From: Ruminococcus sp. | Lineage (GTDB): Bacteria > Bacillota > Clostridia > Oscillospirales > Ruminococcaceae | Length of the DNA stretch: 64,000 nucleotides | Reading direction: 5' to 3' | Assembly (NCBI GenBank): GCA_017519145.1 | Contig: JAFWTA010000015.1 | Location: forward strand, 1-64,000 | Shown here: positions 1 to 7,554 of the stretch, one piece after another | How the letters are laid out: each line of letters opens with the position of its first letter | How positions within the stretch are numbered: position 1 is the stretch's first letter | The notes under the pieces: generated by a model | Told to the model about the DNA's origin: nothing | Database searches by the model: none | What the model saw: the letters and a program-made list of their open reading frames with translations, nothing else | Position numbers and translations under genes: made by a program

Positions 1-21
1 AAGAAAGAAAGAAAGAAAGAA
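1..21. repeat. AAGA tetranucleotide tract at window edge
   Basis: About five AAGA units open the window. A short simple repeat lies just downstream of the stop codon of the neighbouring minus-strand membrane protein gene. Its full length cannot be judged because the window starts inside it. Confidence 0.7.
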
Positions 22-71
22 TAACAGTAGTCCTCTCGCTGTACACTGTTCACTGACAGCTTCACGAGCTG

Positions 72-581
72 TTACCATATGAAAAAGTGCAGTATCCCCC
101 AGCCTACAGCTGCAAATATTACCGAGATGATGACCATGTACACACAGCCGATGAGGACCCCCCTCAGGTGGTACATATAGTCCTTGTACCCCTTGCAGCC
201 CTCTGTGCCCTCTATCACTACCCATTTCGGCGTGATAAGGCATATTATCAGCCAGTCCATTATGAGCAGGTCTGCCGCGTTCCATGTCATGGCGGCAATG
301 AATATGTACAACAGCACCTTTGTGAAAGGCACCTCACCGCCGCGGAAATACAGCACACTAAAGAGAATGAGCACTCCGAACAGCACCAGTCCCCCCACAG
401 AGCTGAACAGCTTCGCTGCCTTTTTTTGTGCAGGAGTCTGCTCGGGGAGCCTTGACGCCTGCCTGATATCCTCGGGGTAGTCGTGGAGCATCTCGTGAGG
501 GAACTTCACCACGATAATGTAAATGTATATCATCCAGAGCAGTGACCATACCAGTCCTGCTGCCAATGCGCCTGCTATCAT
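72..581 (-). CDS. Four-helix integral membrane protein, unknown function
   Basis: A 169-residue hydrophobic protein that I do not recognise. The N-terminus (about residues 1-24), the 60-77 region, the 90-115 region and the C-terminal 140-165 region are strongly hydrophobic, so about four membrane helices are likely. A charged stretch rich in Pro, Glu and Lys lies at about residues 28-58, between helix 1 and helix 2. The start at 581 is chosen because a GGAGGT ribosome site lies 6 bases upstream; an in-frame start further out has none. It is transcribed divergently from bioY, with its own promoter at 616-644. No catalytic motif is visible. Confidence 0.7.
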   Translation of the reverse strand: MIAGALAAGLVWSLLWMIYIYIIVVKFPHEMLHDYPEDIRQASRLPEQTPAQKKAAKLFSSVGGLVLFGVLILFSVLYFRGGEVPFTKVLLYIFIAAMTWNAADLLIMDWLIICLITPKWVVIEGTEGCKGYKDYMYHLRGVLIGCVYMVIISVIFAAVGWGILHFFIW

Positions 582-615
582 ATAGACCTCCAGTTTGTTA
601 TTATATACTAACAAC

Positions 616-644
616 AGTATACCACACATCTTCCGAAATATCAA
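616..644 (-). promoter_or_regulatory. Promoter of the 169-aa membrane protein gene
   Basis: On the minus strand, TTGATA (639-644) and TATACT (616-621) are separated by 17 bases, about 35 bases upstream of the start codon. It is divergent from the bio promoter. Confidence 0.65.
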
Positions 645-673
645 GAGCTGCGAAAAAATCCCGCCCCGCCAAA

Positions 674-705
674 TTGTCAACCACAATCTATAAAGAGGTT
701 GACAA
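674..705. promoter_or_regulatory. BirA operator (biotin repressor box)
   Basis: A perfect inverted repeat, TTGTCAACC (674-682), 14 bases, GGTTGACAA (697-705). This matches the known bacterial BirA operator form (TGTnAAC-N14/16-GTTnACA). The right half contains the -35 hexamer of the bio promoter, so bound BirA-biotinyl-AMP should block RNA polymerase. birA itself is not in the window. Confidence 0.9.
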
Positions 706-727
706 AGCTGACAAACAGTGCTATAAT
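699..727 (+). promoter_or_regulatory. bio operon promoter
   Basis: Consensus TTGACA (699-704), a 17-base spacer, and TATAAT (722-727). The -35 box lies within the right arm of the BirA operator. The likely transcript starts near 734 and reads bioY-bioB-bioD-bioA. Confidence 0.9.
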
Positions 728-758
728 AGGCATAACATCAAAGATAAAGAGGTGCAGC

Positions 759-1310
759 ATGAAAACAAAAGACCTTATACTCATTTCCCTGTTCACGGCT
801 CTGACCGCCGTGGGCGCATTCATACGCATACCCGTTCCCGTCTGTCCATTCACATTGCAGCTCCTTTTCACCACCCTTGCAGGAGTGCTCCTCGGCGCGA
901 AAAAGGGAGCGGTGTCCGTACTCATCTACGTCCTCCTCGGACTTGCGGGACTTCCCATATTCACAGGGGGCGGCGGTATCAGCTACGTCCTCCAGCCCAC
1001 ATTCGGCTACCTTATCGGCTTCATCGTGGGAGCCTTTGTCACGGGAGCCGCTGCCCACAGCAGCCATTCCTCCATGAAGCGCCTGCTGACAGGCTGCTTT
1101 CTGGGACTTGCCATAGTCTACGCCCTCGGTATGCTGTACTACTGGCTCATAAGCCGCTTCTGGCTGGGCGACCCCATCGGCATAGCTCCCCTTTTCCTTT
1201 ACTGCTTCGTACTGGCAGTCCCCGGGGACATATGCCTGTGCATACTTGCTTCCGTACTGGGGAAAAAGCTTCTCCCCGTCATCAATAAACAAAGCGTAAG
1301 GAGCGTGTAA
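759..1310 (+). CDS. bioY: BioY, biotin ECF transporter substrate-binding subunit
   Basis: A 183-residue membrane protein of the BioY family, the substrate-capture (S) component of energy-coupling-factor transporters for biotin. Six hydrophobic segments are visible. Family-like features include the N-terminal ALTAVGAFIRIPVP segment, PFTLQ, and the GGGGISYVLQPTFGYLIGF glycine-rich segment. The start at 759 follows an AGAGGTG ribosome site; the frame opens upstream but over the promoter. It is the first gene of the operon, two bases before bioB. The ATPase and EcfT subunits are not encoded here and presumably come from a shared module elsewhere. Co-regulation with synthesis genes by BirA is direct from the operator. 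Confidence 0.93.
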   Translation: MKTKDLILISLFTALTAVGAFIRIPVPVCPFTLQLLFTTLAGVLLGAKKGAVSVLIYVLLGLAGLPIFTGGGGISYVLQPTFGYLIGFIVGAFVTGAAAHSSHSSMKRLLTGCFLGLAIVYALGMLYYWLISRFWLGDPIGIAPLFLYCFVLAVPGDICLCILASVLGKKLLPVINKQSVRSV

Positions 1311-1312
1311 AC

Positions 1313-2284
1313 ATGGACTTTCTCAGACTTGCAGACGAAATAATCAGCGGCAGACGACTCGGCAGAGAGGACGATACCGACAGCTTCATCACCGCAGACC
1401 TTGATGAGCTTCTCAAGGGTGCAGACCGTATCCGAAAGGCTCTCTGCGGCGACCACATCGACCTTTGCAGCATCATCAACGGCAGGAGCGGCAGATGCCC
1501 GGAAAACTGCAAATTCTGCGCCCAGTCCGCCCATAACTGCACGGGCGTTGACGAGTACGGCTTCCTCGATGAGGAGGCTATCGTGGACGAGTGCCGACAC
1601 AATGCCGAAAAGGGCGTCCACCGCTTCTCCATAGTCACCGCAGGCAGGACTCTCAGCGGAGCAGACTTCGACAGGGCGGTCTCCGCCTACAGCCGCATGA
1701 ACAGCAGCGTTGACATTGAGCTGTGCGGCTCCCACGGGTTGCTGACAGATGTGCAGTTCCGCAGACTGAAAGAGGCAGGCGTCAAGCGCTATCACTGCAA
1801 CATCGAGACATCGCGCCGCAACTTCCCCAACATCTGCACCACCCACAGCTTCGACGAGAAAACAGCCTGCATAAAACGTGCTCAGGCAGCAGGGCTTCAG
1901 GTCTGTTCGGGAGGTATAATCGGCATGGGCGAAACATGGGAGGACAGAGTGGATATGGCTCTTACCCTTGCGGAGCTCGGTGTGGACTCGGTGCCCATAA
2001 ACTCCCTTATCCCCATCAAGGGCACTCCCCTGGAGGAGCTGACTCCCATCTCCGAGGAGGATATCCTCAGGACAGTGGCGATCTTCAGGTACATTCTCCC
2101 CACAGCGGATATAAGGCTCGCCGCAGGCAGGAACCTCATGGAGGGCTGCGGCAGGAAAGCCTTTCTCTCGGGAGCAAATTCGACTATCACAGGCGATATG
2201 CTCACCACCTCGGGCAACGGCATCGCAGACGATACCGCTATGTTCAGGAGCATGGGCTTTGACATTGAAAGGAGACAGAAATGA
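1313..2284 (+). CDS. bioB: Biotin synthase BioB (radical SAM)
   Basis: A 323-residue biotin synthase that inserts sulfur into dethiobiotin. The radical SAM cluster motif CPENCKFC (CxxxCxxC) is near residues 62-69, preceded by INGRSGRC, as in BioB. Later family blocks include HCNIETS, CSGGIIGMGET, INSLIPIKGTP and the C-terminal RLAAGRN segment that carries the conserved arginine contacting the auxiliary [2Fe-2S] cluster. Length matches the family. It starts 2 bases after bioY and its last four bases overlap bioD (ATGA), which points to translational coupling. Nothing is truncated. Confidence 0.97.
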   Translation: MDFLRLADEIISGRRLGREDDTDSFITADLDELLKGADRIRKALCGDHIDLCSIINGRSGRCPENCKFCAQSAHNCTGVDEYGFLDEEAIVDECRHNAEKGVHRFSIVTAGRTLSGADFDRAVSAYSRMNSSVDIELCGSHGLLTDVQFRRLKEAGVKRYHCNIETSRRNFPNICTTHSFDEKTACIKRAQAAGLQVCSGGIIGMGETWEDRVDMALTLAELGVDSVPINSLIPIKGTPLEELTPISEEDILRTVAIFRYILPTADIRLAAGRNLMEGCGRKAFLSGANSTITGDMLTTSGNGIADDTAMFRSMGFDIERRQK

Positions 2285-2967
2285 GCAGAGGAATTTTTGT
2301 GACAGGTACGGGTACGGACATCGGAAAGACCTATATTACGGGACTTATACTGAAAAAGCTCCGCGAAGCAGGACTGTCGGCGGCTTACTTCAAGGCGGCT
2401 GTCAGCGGAAACGACAGAGGCGCTGACGGCGCTCTCATTGCAGGAGACCCCCTCCATATAAAGACAGTCTCGGGCATTGAGCAGCCCTTGAAGGAGATGT
2501 GTCCCTACGTCTACGAAAGTGCGGTATCACCTCATCTTGCCGCAATAATAGAGGGCTCCCCCGTGGAGCCTGACGTCATAAAGAGCCGTTTTGCAGAACT
2601 TTGCAGCCGATACGACTTCGTCACCATGGAGGGCAGCGGCGGTATCATCTGTCCCATACGCTGGGACGGGCAGAAGATACTCCTCGAGGATATCATCAGG
2701 GCTCTGGGACTTGACTGCATTATAGTTGCAGACGCAGGTCTGGGTACCATCAACAGCGTCGTCCTCACCTGCGAATACATGAAAAGCCGCGGCATTGCCG
2801 TAAAGGGCATCATCTTCAACAACTGGCAGGGAGGCATCATGGAGGAGGACAACCGCTGTATGTGTCGGGAGCTGACGGGAGTTCCCGTTATTGCCTGCGT
2901 GGAGCGCGGCGCTGCCGACCTTGATATAAACGCCGATGAACTCATAAAGCTTTACGGAGGTGTGTGA
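2281..2967 (+). CDS. bioD: Dethiobiotin synthetase BioD
   Basis: A 228-residue ATP-dependent dethiobiotin synthase, which closes the ureido ring of DAPA with CO2. The P-loop GTGTDIGKT is at residues 9-17. FKAAVSGN follows, corresponding to the conserved Lys region, and MEGSGGIICPI is the family's EGAGG-like motif. Length is typical. The start overlaps the bioB stop by four bases, and the stop is one base before the bioA start codon. Confidence 0.95.
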   Translation: MSRGIFVTGTGTDIGKTYITGLILKKLREAGLSAAYFKAAVSGNDRGADGALIAGDPLHIKTVSGIEQPLKEMCPYVYESAVSPHLAAIIEGSPVEPDVIKSRFAELCSRYDFVTMEGSGGIICPIRWDGQKILLEDIIRALGLDCIIVADAGLGTINSVVLTCEYMKSRGIAVKGIIFNNWQGGIMEEDNRCMCRELTGVPVIACVERGAADLDINADELIKLYGGV

Positions 2968-2968
2968 C

Positions 2969-4171
2969 ATGATATGGTATCCCTACGCTCAGATGAAGAC
3001 CCTTGACCCGCCAATAAAGCTCACTCACGCAAAGGGAGTACACCTGTACACCGAGGACGGTCTTGACCTTATCGACTCCGTTTCCTCGTGGTGGAGCGTT
3101 ATCCACGGCTACAACCACCCCGAGATGAATGCAGCTATCAGCGGTCAGCTGGAAAAGTTCGCCCATGTCATGCTGGGCGGCATCACTCACGAGCCTGTGC
3201 AGCGGCTCTCCGCAAAGCTGGAGGAATGGCTGCCTGCCGACCTCAACTACTGCTTCTTCTCCGACTCGGGAAGCGTGGCTGTGGAGGTGGCTCTGAAAAT
3301 GGCTCTCCAGTTCAACACCAACCGCGGCTCAAAGCGCGACACAGTCCTCGCCCTTGAACACGCCTATCACGGCGACACATTCAAGGCTATGGAGGTGGGC
3401 GACGATGAGGACTATCACTTTGCCTTCGGAAGCTCCAACGAGAAGAAAAAGGGAGTCATCCATATCCCCACGGAGCTGCCTGCTCTGGAAAAGGCTTTCG
3501 CAGACTTCGGCGAAAGGCTGACCTGTTTCATCGTGGAGCCCCTTTTACAGGGTGCAGGAGGCATGAGGATGTACGATGTGTCATTCCTGCAAAGAGCCCG
3601 TCAGCTCTGTGATGAGTACGATGTGCTGCTCATCTTCGACGAAGTGGCAACAGGCTTCGGACGCACCGGCAACCGCTTCGCAGCAGACCTTGTAACTCCC
3701 GATATACTGGTGCTGGGAAAGGCTCTCACGGGCGGCTATATCGGTCATGCTGTCACTGTCGCCAATACAAGGGTGTGGGAGGGCTTTTACAGCGACGACC
3801 CCACTCACGCTCTCATGCACGGTCCCACATTCATGGGAAACGCTCTCGCCTGCTGTGCGGCTCTCAAGTCCATAGAGCTCTTTGAAAAGGGTGACTATAT
3901 GTCGAAAATACGCCGTATCGAGGAGATAACACGCCGCGAGATGGCAGGCTTCTCCGACCCGAGGGTGAAAGAGGTCCGAATAATGGGGGGCTGCGTCTGC
4001 ATTGAGGTGCATAACGGCGCTGACATCGAGGGCTTCCGCAGATTTGCCCGTGAAAGTGGAGTTTTCAGCAGGACCTTCCTGAAATATATGTACGCAATGG
4101 TTCCCTACGTCATCGAGGAGTGGGAGCTGGTAAAGATACTCACCGTCATGAAAGAGTGGTTCGCAAGATAA
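2969..4171 (+). CDS. bioA: DAPA aminotransferase BioA
   Basis: A 400-residue class III PLP aminotransferase that makes 7,8-diaminopelargonate from KAPA, using SAM as amino donor. The BioA-type SSWWSVIHGYNHPEM segment is near residue 38. IFDEVATGFGRTG carries the PLP-contacting Asp, and LVLGKALTGGYIGHA carries the Schiff-base lysine. ATG at 2969 is preferred over a GTG at 2960 because the GGAGG at 2956-2960 is correctly spaced only for the ATG. It is the last gene of the operon. bioF, which makes its substrate KAPA, is absent from the operon. Confidence 0.95.
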   Translation: MIWYPYAQMKTLDPPIKLTHAKGVHLYTEDGLDLIDSVSSWWSVIHGYNHPEMNAAISGQLEKFAHVMLGGITHEPVQRLSAKLEEWLPADLNYCFFSDSGSVAVEVALKMALQFNTNRGSKRDTVLALEHAYHGDTFKAMEVGDDEDYHFAFGSSNEKKKGVIHIPTELPALEKAFADFGERLTCFIVEPLLQGAGGMRMYDVSFLQRARQLCDEYDVLLIFDEVATGFGRTGNRFAADLVTPDILVLGKALTGGYIGHAVTVANTRVWEGFYSDDPTHALMHGPTFMGNALACCAALKSIELFEKGDYMSKIRRIEEITRREMAGFSDPRVKEVRIMGGCVCIEVHNGADIEGFRRFARESGVFSRTFLKYMYAMVPYVIEEWELVKILTVMKEWFAR

Positions 4172-4178
4172 ACGAAAA

Positions 4179-4211
4179 GACCCGTAAACGGCTAATTACC
4201 GCTTACGGGTC
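4179..4211. terminator. Bidirectional terminator between bioA and gmhA
   Basis: Perfect 9-bp arms GACCCGTAA (4179-4187) and TTACGGGTC (4203-4211). On the minus strand it is followed by TTTTCG. It separates two convergent operons. Confidence 0.8.
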
Positions 4212-4220
4212 ATGTTATTC

Positions 4221-4865
4221 TCAACCGAAGAAATGGTCCTCCAGCATAAGGCAGAGACAGTGGTAAACAGGAAGATGGAGCTCCTGAATCATGTATGTCT
4301 CGGTCTGGGGCACCTTTATGCACACATCAGAAAGTGCCGCAAGACGGCTGTCCTTTGCACCTGTGAGGCCTATCACCTTCATGCCCTTTGCCTTTGCGAC
4401 TGTGGCTGCATAGAGCACGTTTTTGCTGTTTCCCGAGGTGGATATTCCCAGCAGTACGTCATTCTCGCTGCCGTAGCCGTTTACCTGCTGTGCAAAGCAG
4501 AGCAGGGGCTCGCAGTCGTTCATATAGGCAGTGGTCAGTGCAGGGTGTCCGTCAAGGGCTATTGCAGGAAGTGCGCCCTGCAAATTCTCAGCCAGTACGG
4601 CTCCCAGCTCGGGCTCGGCTGCGGTGAGCTTGTCCGCAAAGGCTTTGTCCACCTTTCTCGGCAGCTTGAAGCCCTTCATCAGCTCTCCTGCAATGTGCTC
4701 GGCATCAGCGGCAGAACCGCCGTTTCCGCATATAAGGAGCTTTCCGCCCCTGCCATAGCTCTCCTCCATAAGGGAGTAAGCCTCAATTATACTGTCCTTT
4801 GCGCTCTCAAGGGAGGGGTATCTCTCCACAAGAAGCTCTATGTGCTTCATAAGCTTTTCGTCCAT
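4221..4865 (-). CDS. gmhA: GmhA, sedoheptulose 7-phosphate isomerase
   Basis: A 214-residue SIS-domain protein, the isomerase that converts sedoheptulose 7-phosphate to D-glycero-D-manno-heptose 7-phosphate. The sugar-phosphate motif CGNGGSAADAEHIAGEL is near residue 46. GISTSGNSKNVLYA is the second phosphate-binding loop, and QELHLPVYHCLCLMLE ends the protein as in GmhA. It is slightly longer than the roughly 190 residues of Gram-negative GmhA. It begins 2 bases after the hddC-gmhB fusion, so it is the last gene of a three-gene operon. The order kinase, transferase/phosphatase, isomerase covers the pathway to an activated heptose. Confidence 0.93.
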   Translation of the reverse strand: MDEKLMKHIELLVERYPSLESAKDSIIEAYSLMEESYGRGGKLLICGNGGSAADAEHIAGELMKGFKLPRKVDKAFADKLTAAEPELGAVLAENLQGALPAIALDGHPALTTAYMNDCEPLLCFAQQVNGYGSENDVLLGISTSGNSKNVLYAATVAKAKGMKVIGLTGAKDSRLAALSDVCIKVPQTETYMIQELHLPVYHCLCLMLEDHFFG

Positions 4866-4867
4866 TA

Positions 4868-6181
4868 TTATTCTCCTTCTTCCGCAGCGAACCTCTCCGC
4901 AAATGCGAGAAGGCTGTCCACGGTCATATCCTGTCCGAAGTCTCCCTCACCGATGAGAGCTGTGCGGCAGCCTGCCGCCTTGCCTGCGAGGATATCGTTC
5001 TCGCCGTCGCCCACCATCCATGAACGGGAAAGGTCTATATTCAGCTCCTCAGCCGCTTTCAGCAGCATACCTGCCTTGGGCTTGCGGCACTCGCAGTCGA
5101 ATTTCAGCTCGGGTATCTCTCCCTCATACCCCTTGTGGGGGTGATGGGGACAGAAGTAGATGCCGTCCAGATAAGCGCCCTCCTGTCCGAGAAGGGTCTC
5201 CATCTTGTTGTGGATCTCCGACAGCTCCCCGAAGGTCACCTCGCCCCGTGCGATAACAGGCTGATTGGTGGCAACTATGGCAAGGCTGCCCGAACCGTTT
5301 ATGAGCTTCACAGCCTGTGCAGCGCCCTCCTCCAGCTCGAAATCATCTATATCACGGAGAAATCCCACATATTTGTTGATAGTGCCGTCACGGTCGAGGA
5401 ATACTGCTCTCTGCCTGTGCTTTAAGTTCCGTGCAGTTACCCTGCCTGCGGCGAAATCCGCGCATACCGCCTCATAGCGGTCGGGAGTCCCCATATCCTT
5501 GACGTACTCGGGACTGTCATAGCAGAACATCTTTCCGCTTCCGCAGAGGGGCTTGAGTATCTGCCTGTCGAGGTCAGCCTTAACGGTCTTGCCCTCCCTT
5601 TCGCAGCCCACCTCATCGGCGCTTATGCCGCACATATCCAGCACCTTTGGCGACAGCACATGAAGTCCCGCATTGACTCTGTTCCTGTACCACTGAGGAC
5701 GGACGTCCTCCTTGGTGAGCCAGCGCTCCACCGCGCCGTTATCGTCCGCGATGAGTACACCGCTGTCATAGGGGTGACTGTTGGGGTGGGTAAAGAGTGT
5801 GACAAGTCCGCCCTTTTCCCTGTGGTAAGCCACAAAACGGTTGAAGTCGATATCGAATACCGCATCTGCATTGAGCAGAAGGAAGTCCTCCGTAAGCTCG
5901 CTGCGGAGCTTCAGCAGCGCACCTGCATTGCCAAGGGGCTGCTCCTCGATATAATAGCTTATATTCACGCCGAAACCGCTTCCGTCACCGAAGTAGTTCA
6001 TGATATGCTCGGCAAGGTGCGACACCGTAATGATGATATCGGTGAAGCCCTGCTCCCTGAGACACTCTATCTCGTGCTCCAGCACGGGCTTGCCCTGAAT
6101 GCGTATCATGGGCTTGGGTATATCCGAGGCAACAGAGCTTATTCTTGTGCCCTTGCCGCCTGCCATAATAACTGTTTTCAT
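4868..6181 (-). CDS. HddC-GmhB fusion: heptose-1-P nucleotidyltransferase plus heptose bisphosphatase
   Basis: A 437-residue two-domain protein. Residues about 1-230 are a sugar-nucleotide transferase with MAGGKGTRISS at the N-terminus and IPKPMIRIQGKPVLEH. This is HddC-like, charging heptose 1-phosphate with GTP or another NTP. Residues about 250-437 are a HAD phosphatase of the GmhB type: FLDRDGTIN (nucleophile Asp), VATNQ, a CPHHPH/CECRKP zinc-binding set, and MVGDGENDI. The two pathway steps are therefore on one chain. ATG at 6181 follows GAGGGTGG and overlaps the end of hddA; an ATG nine bases earlier lacks spacing. Whether the product is GDP- or ADP-heptose cannot be told from motifs. 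Confidence 0.88.
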   Translation of the reverse strand: MKTVIMAGGKGTRISSVASDIPKPMIRIQGKPVLEHEIECLREQGFTDIIITVSHLAEHIMNYFGDGSGFGVNISYYIEEQPLGNAGALLKLRSELTEDFLLLNADAVFDIDFNRFVAYHREKGGLVTLFTHPNSHPYDSGVLIADDNGAVERWLTKEDVRPQWYRNRVNAGLHVLSPKVLDMCGISADEVGCEREGKTVKADLDRQILKPLCGSGKMFCYDSPEYVKDMGTPDRYEAVCADFAAGRVTARNLKHRQRAVFLDRDGTINKYVGFLRDIDDFELEEGAAQAVKLINGSGSLAIVATNQPVIARGEVTFGELSEIHNKMETLLGQEGAYLDGIYFCPHHPHKGYEGEIPELKFDCECRKPKAGMLLKAAEELNIDLSRSWMVGDGENDILAGKAAGCRTALIGEGDFGQDMTVDSLLAFAERFAAEEGE

Positions 6182-6182
6182 A

Positions 6183-7190
6183 TCACTCATCCACCCTCGG
6201 CTCATAGGTCTCGGGGGTGTAGTATATCACCTGAGTACCGCTGTTTTCAAACTCAAAAGGAATGTACATCAGATCCTTCATAGCCTCCCTGACTCTTCTG
6301 TGGTCCTCTGGACGCACATAGAATACAAGGAAGCCGCCTCCGCCCGCTCCGAGGAGCTTTCCGCCGAGAGCTCCTGCCGCAGTACCTCTCTCATAGAGGG
6401 CGTCGATACTGTCGGTGCTTACTGCGGAGCCTGTCTGGCGCTTCAGCTTCCATGTGTGGTCGAGGAGCCTGCCGAAGTCGTCAAGGTCTGCATTGCGGTC
6501 GGTGAGCACCTTCTCCGCATCGTCAACAAGTCGGTACATCTCCATGAGCTGAGCAGTCTTGTCAGCAGCTCCAAGATTGTTTGCCTGCTGGACTGCCGCG
6601 GAAAAACGGGTAAATCCCGTGAAGAACATCATAAGGTTGTCGTTGAGCTGCTTCTTTCTCTCGGGACTGATGATAACGGGAAGCACCTCATAGCCGTCGG
6701 CATTGAAGTTTATCCTGTTGAAGCCGCCGAAGGACGCTGCTATCTGATCCTGCCAGCCCCCTGCCTCGTCGCAGAGCACTCTTTCAAGGTGGATAGCCTC
6801 GTCAGCAAGCTTTCTCTTGTCGGCATATCTGCCTTTGAGAGCATAGAATGCGTTGAGCATACCAACTGCGAAAGATGAGCTGGTGCCAAGACCCGACCTT
6901 GCAGGAAGGTCAGCCTCGTAGGTAAGCCTTATCTCATGCATATCCAGCATCTTCATGGCGTTCCTGATAGCAGGGTGAGCGATGGACTCAACGTCTGTAA
7001 CGCGCTCTGTGGTGGAGTATGAAAGCTCCGTGCTGTAATCGAAAAAGCGAGGGAGATGTCTCACGTTGACGTAGCAGTACTTATCGAAAGTTGTGGAAAG
7101 AACAGCTCCGCCGTGCTCTCTGAAGAAGCTCTCCATATCTGTTCCGCCGCCGAAAAACGACATACGGAAGGGTGTTTTTGTAATGATCAA
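6183..7190 (-). CDS. hddA: HddA, D-glycero-alpha-D-manno-heptose-7-phosphate kinase
   Basis: A 335-residue GHMP kinase. The N-terminus ITKTPFRMSFFGGGTD is typical of HddA. The ATP-binding motif PARSGLGTSSSFAVG lies near residues 97-110 and the C-terminal LGAGGGGFLVFYV is GHMP motif 3. The enzyme phosphorylates C1 of heptose 7-phosphate. The start codon is TTG at 7190 (reading TTG ATC ATT): GGAGG at 7199-7203 sits 8 bases upstream, and no in-frame ATG precedes the conserved N-terminus. It is the first gene of the operon, behind a promoter at 7294-7322 and a leader of about 95 bases with a GCGGCA/TGCCGC hairpin. Confidence 0.92.
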   Translation of the reverse strand: MIITKTPFRMSFFGGGTDMESFFREHGGAVLSTTFDKYCYVNVRHLPRFFDYSTELSYSTTERVTDVESIAHPAIRNAMKMLDMHEIRLTYEADLPARSGLGTSSSFAVGMLNAFYALKGRYADKRKLADEAIHLERVLCDEAGGWQDQIAASFGGFNRINFNADGYEVLPVIISPERKKQLNDNLMMFFTGFTRFSAAVQQANNLGAADKTAQLMEMYRLVDDAEKVLTDRNADLDDFGRLLDHTWKLKRQTGSAVSTDSIDALYERGTAAGALGGKLLGAGGGGFLVFYVRPEDHRRVREAMKDLMYIPFEFENSGTQVIYYTPETYEPRVDE

Positions 7191-7293
7191 TCCTATTGCC
7201 TCCAGTCTGACAGGTGCGGCATGGACTGCCGCTTATCTTATCCCCCGATTTGTCGGAGGAGGATATATCTTTATATTTGCGTAAACACAAATT

Positions 7294-7322
7294 ATTATAA
7301 CATATAATGACGATAAATGCAA
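7294..7322 (-). promoter_or_regulatory. Promoter of the heptose operon
   Basis: Minus strand TTGCAT (7317-7322), 17-base spacer, TATAAT (7294-7299). It lies about 100 bases upstream of the hddA TTG start. Confidence 0.75.
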
Positions 7323-7495
7323 CAGGCGCGGAGAAAAACTGCTGCTTTTGATATTTACACCGCGAAACAGCCTGCGGGGGCTCCCCGCTTATAACATAAA
7401 TGATCGAGAATAGCAAGGGGCGCGGAGAAAAAGCTCCTCTTCAATTGCGCATCTCCGCGAAAAGGGCGGTGTTAAGGCTGCCTAATCATAACAGG
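7323..7495. repeat. Intergenic hairpin repeats between divergent promoters
   Basis: No gene. Two related inverted repeats each begin CGCGGAGAAAAA. The first pairs CGCGG (7327-7331) with CCGCG (7360-7364). The second pairs CGCGGAGA (7421-7428) with TCTCCGCG (7452-7459). A third palindrome, GCGGGGGCTCCCCGC (7374-7388), recurs exactly at 37600-37614. Their role is unknown. Confidence 0.5.
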
Positions 7496-7524
7496 TTGCA
7501 ATTATACCGGCACTGTGTTATAAT
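7496..7524 (+). promoter_or_regulatory. Promoter of the CotH-like lipoprotein gene
   Basis: TTGCAA (7496-7501), 17 bases, TATAAT (7519-7524), about 30 bases upstream of the ATG. Confidence 0.75.
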
Positions 7525-7554
7525 GGTTGTATCTTTTACTTCGAGGTGATTACA

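Noticed and set aside
1-21. Phase-variable tract controlling a gene
   Set aside because: It lies at the window edge behind a stop codon, with no gene start visible next to it.
542-1288. A 248-codon plus-strand frame over the bio promoter and bioY
   Set aside because: It runs through the BirA operator and promoter, is Arg/His/Pro-rich as expected of a shadow frame, and overlaps a clear BioY gene.
4212-5144. A plus-strand gene opposite gmhA
   Set aside because: Shadow frame of gmhA and the hddC-gmhB fusion, both of which show complete family motifs on the minus strand.
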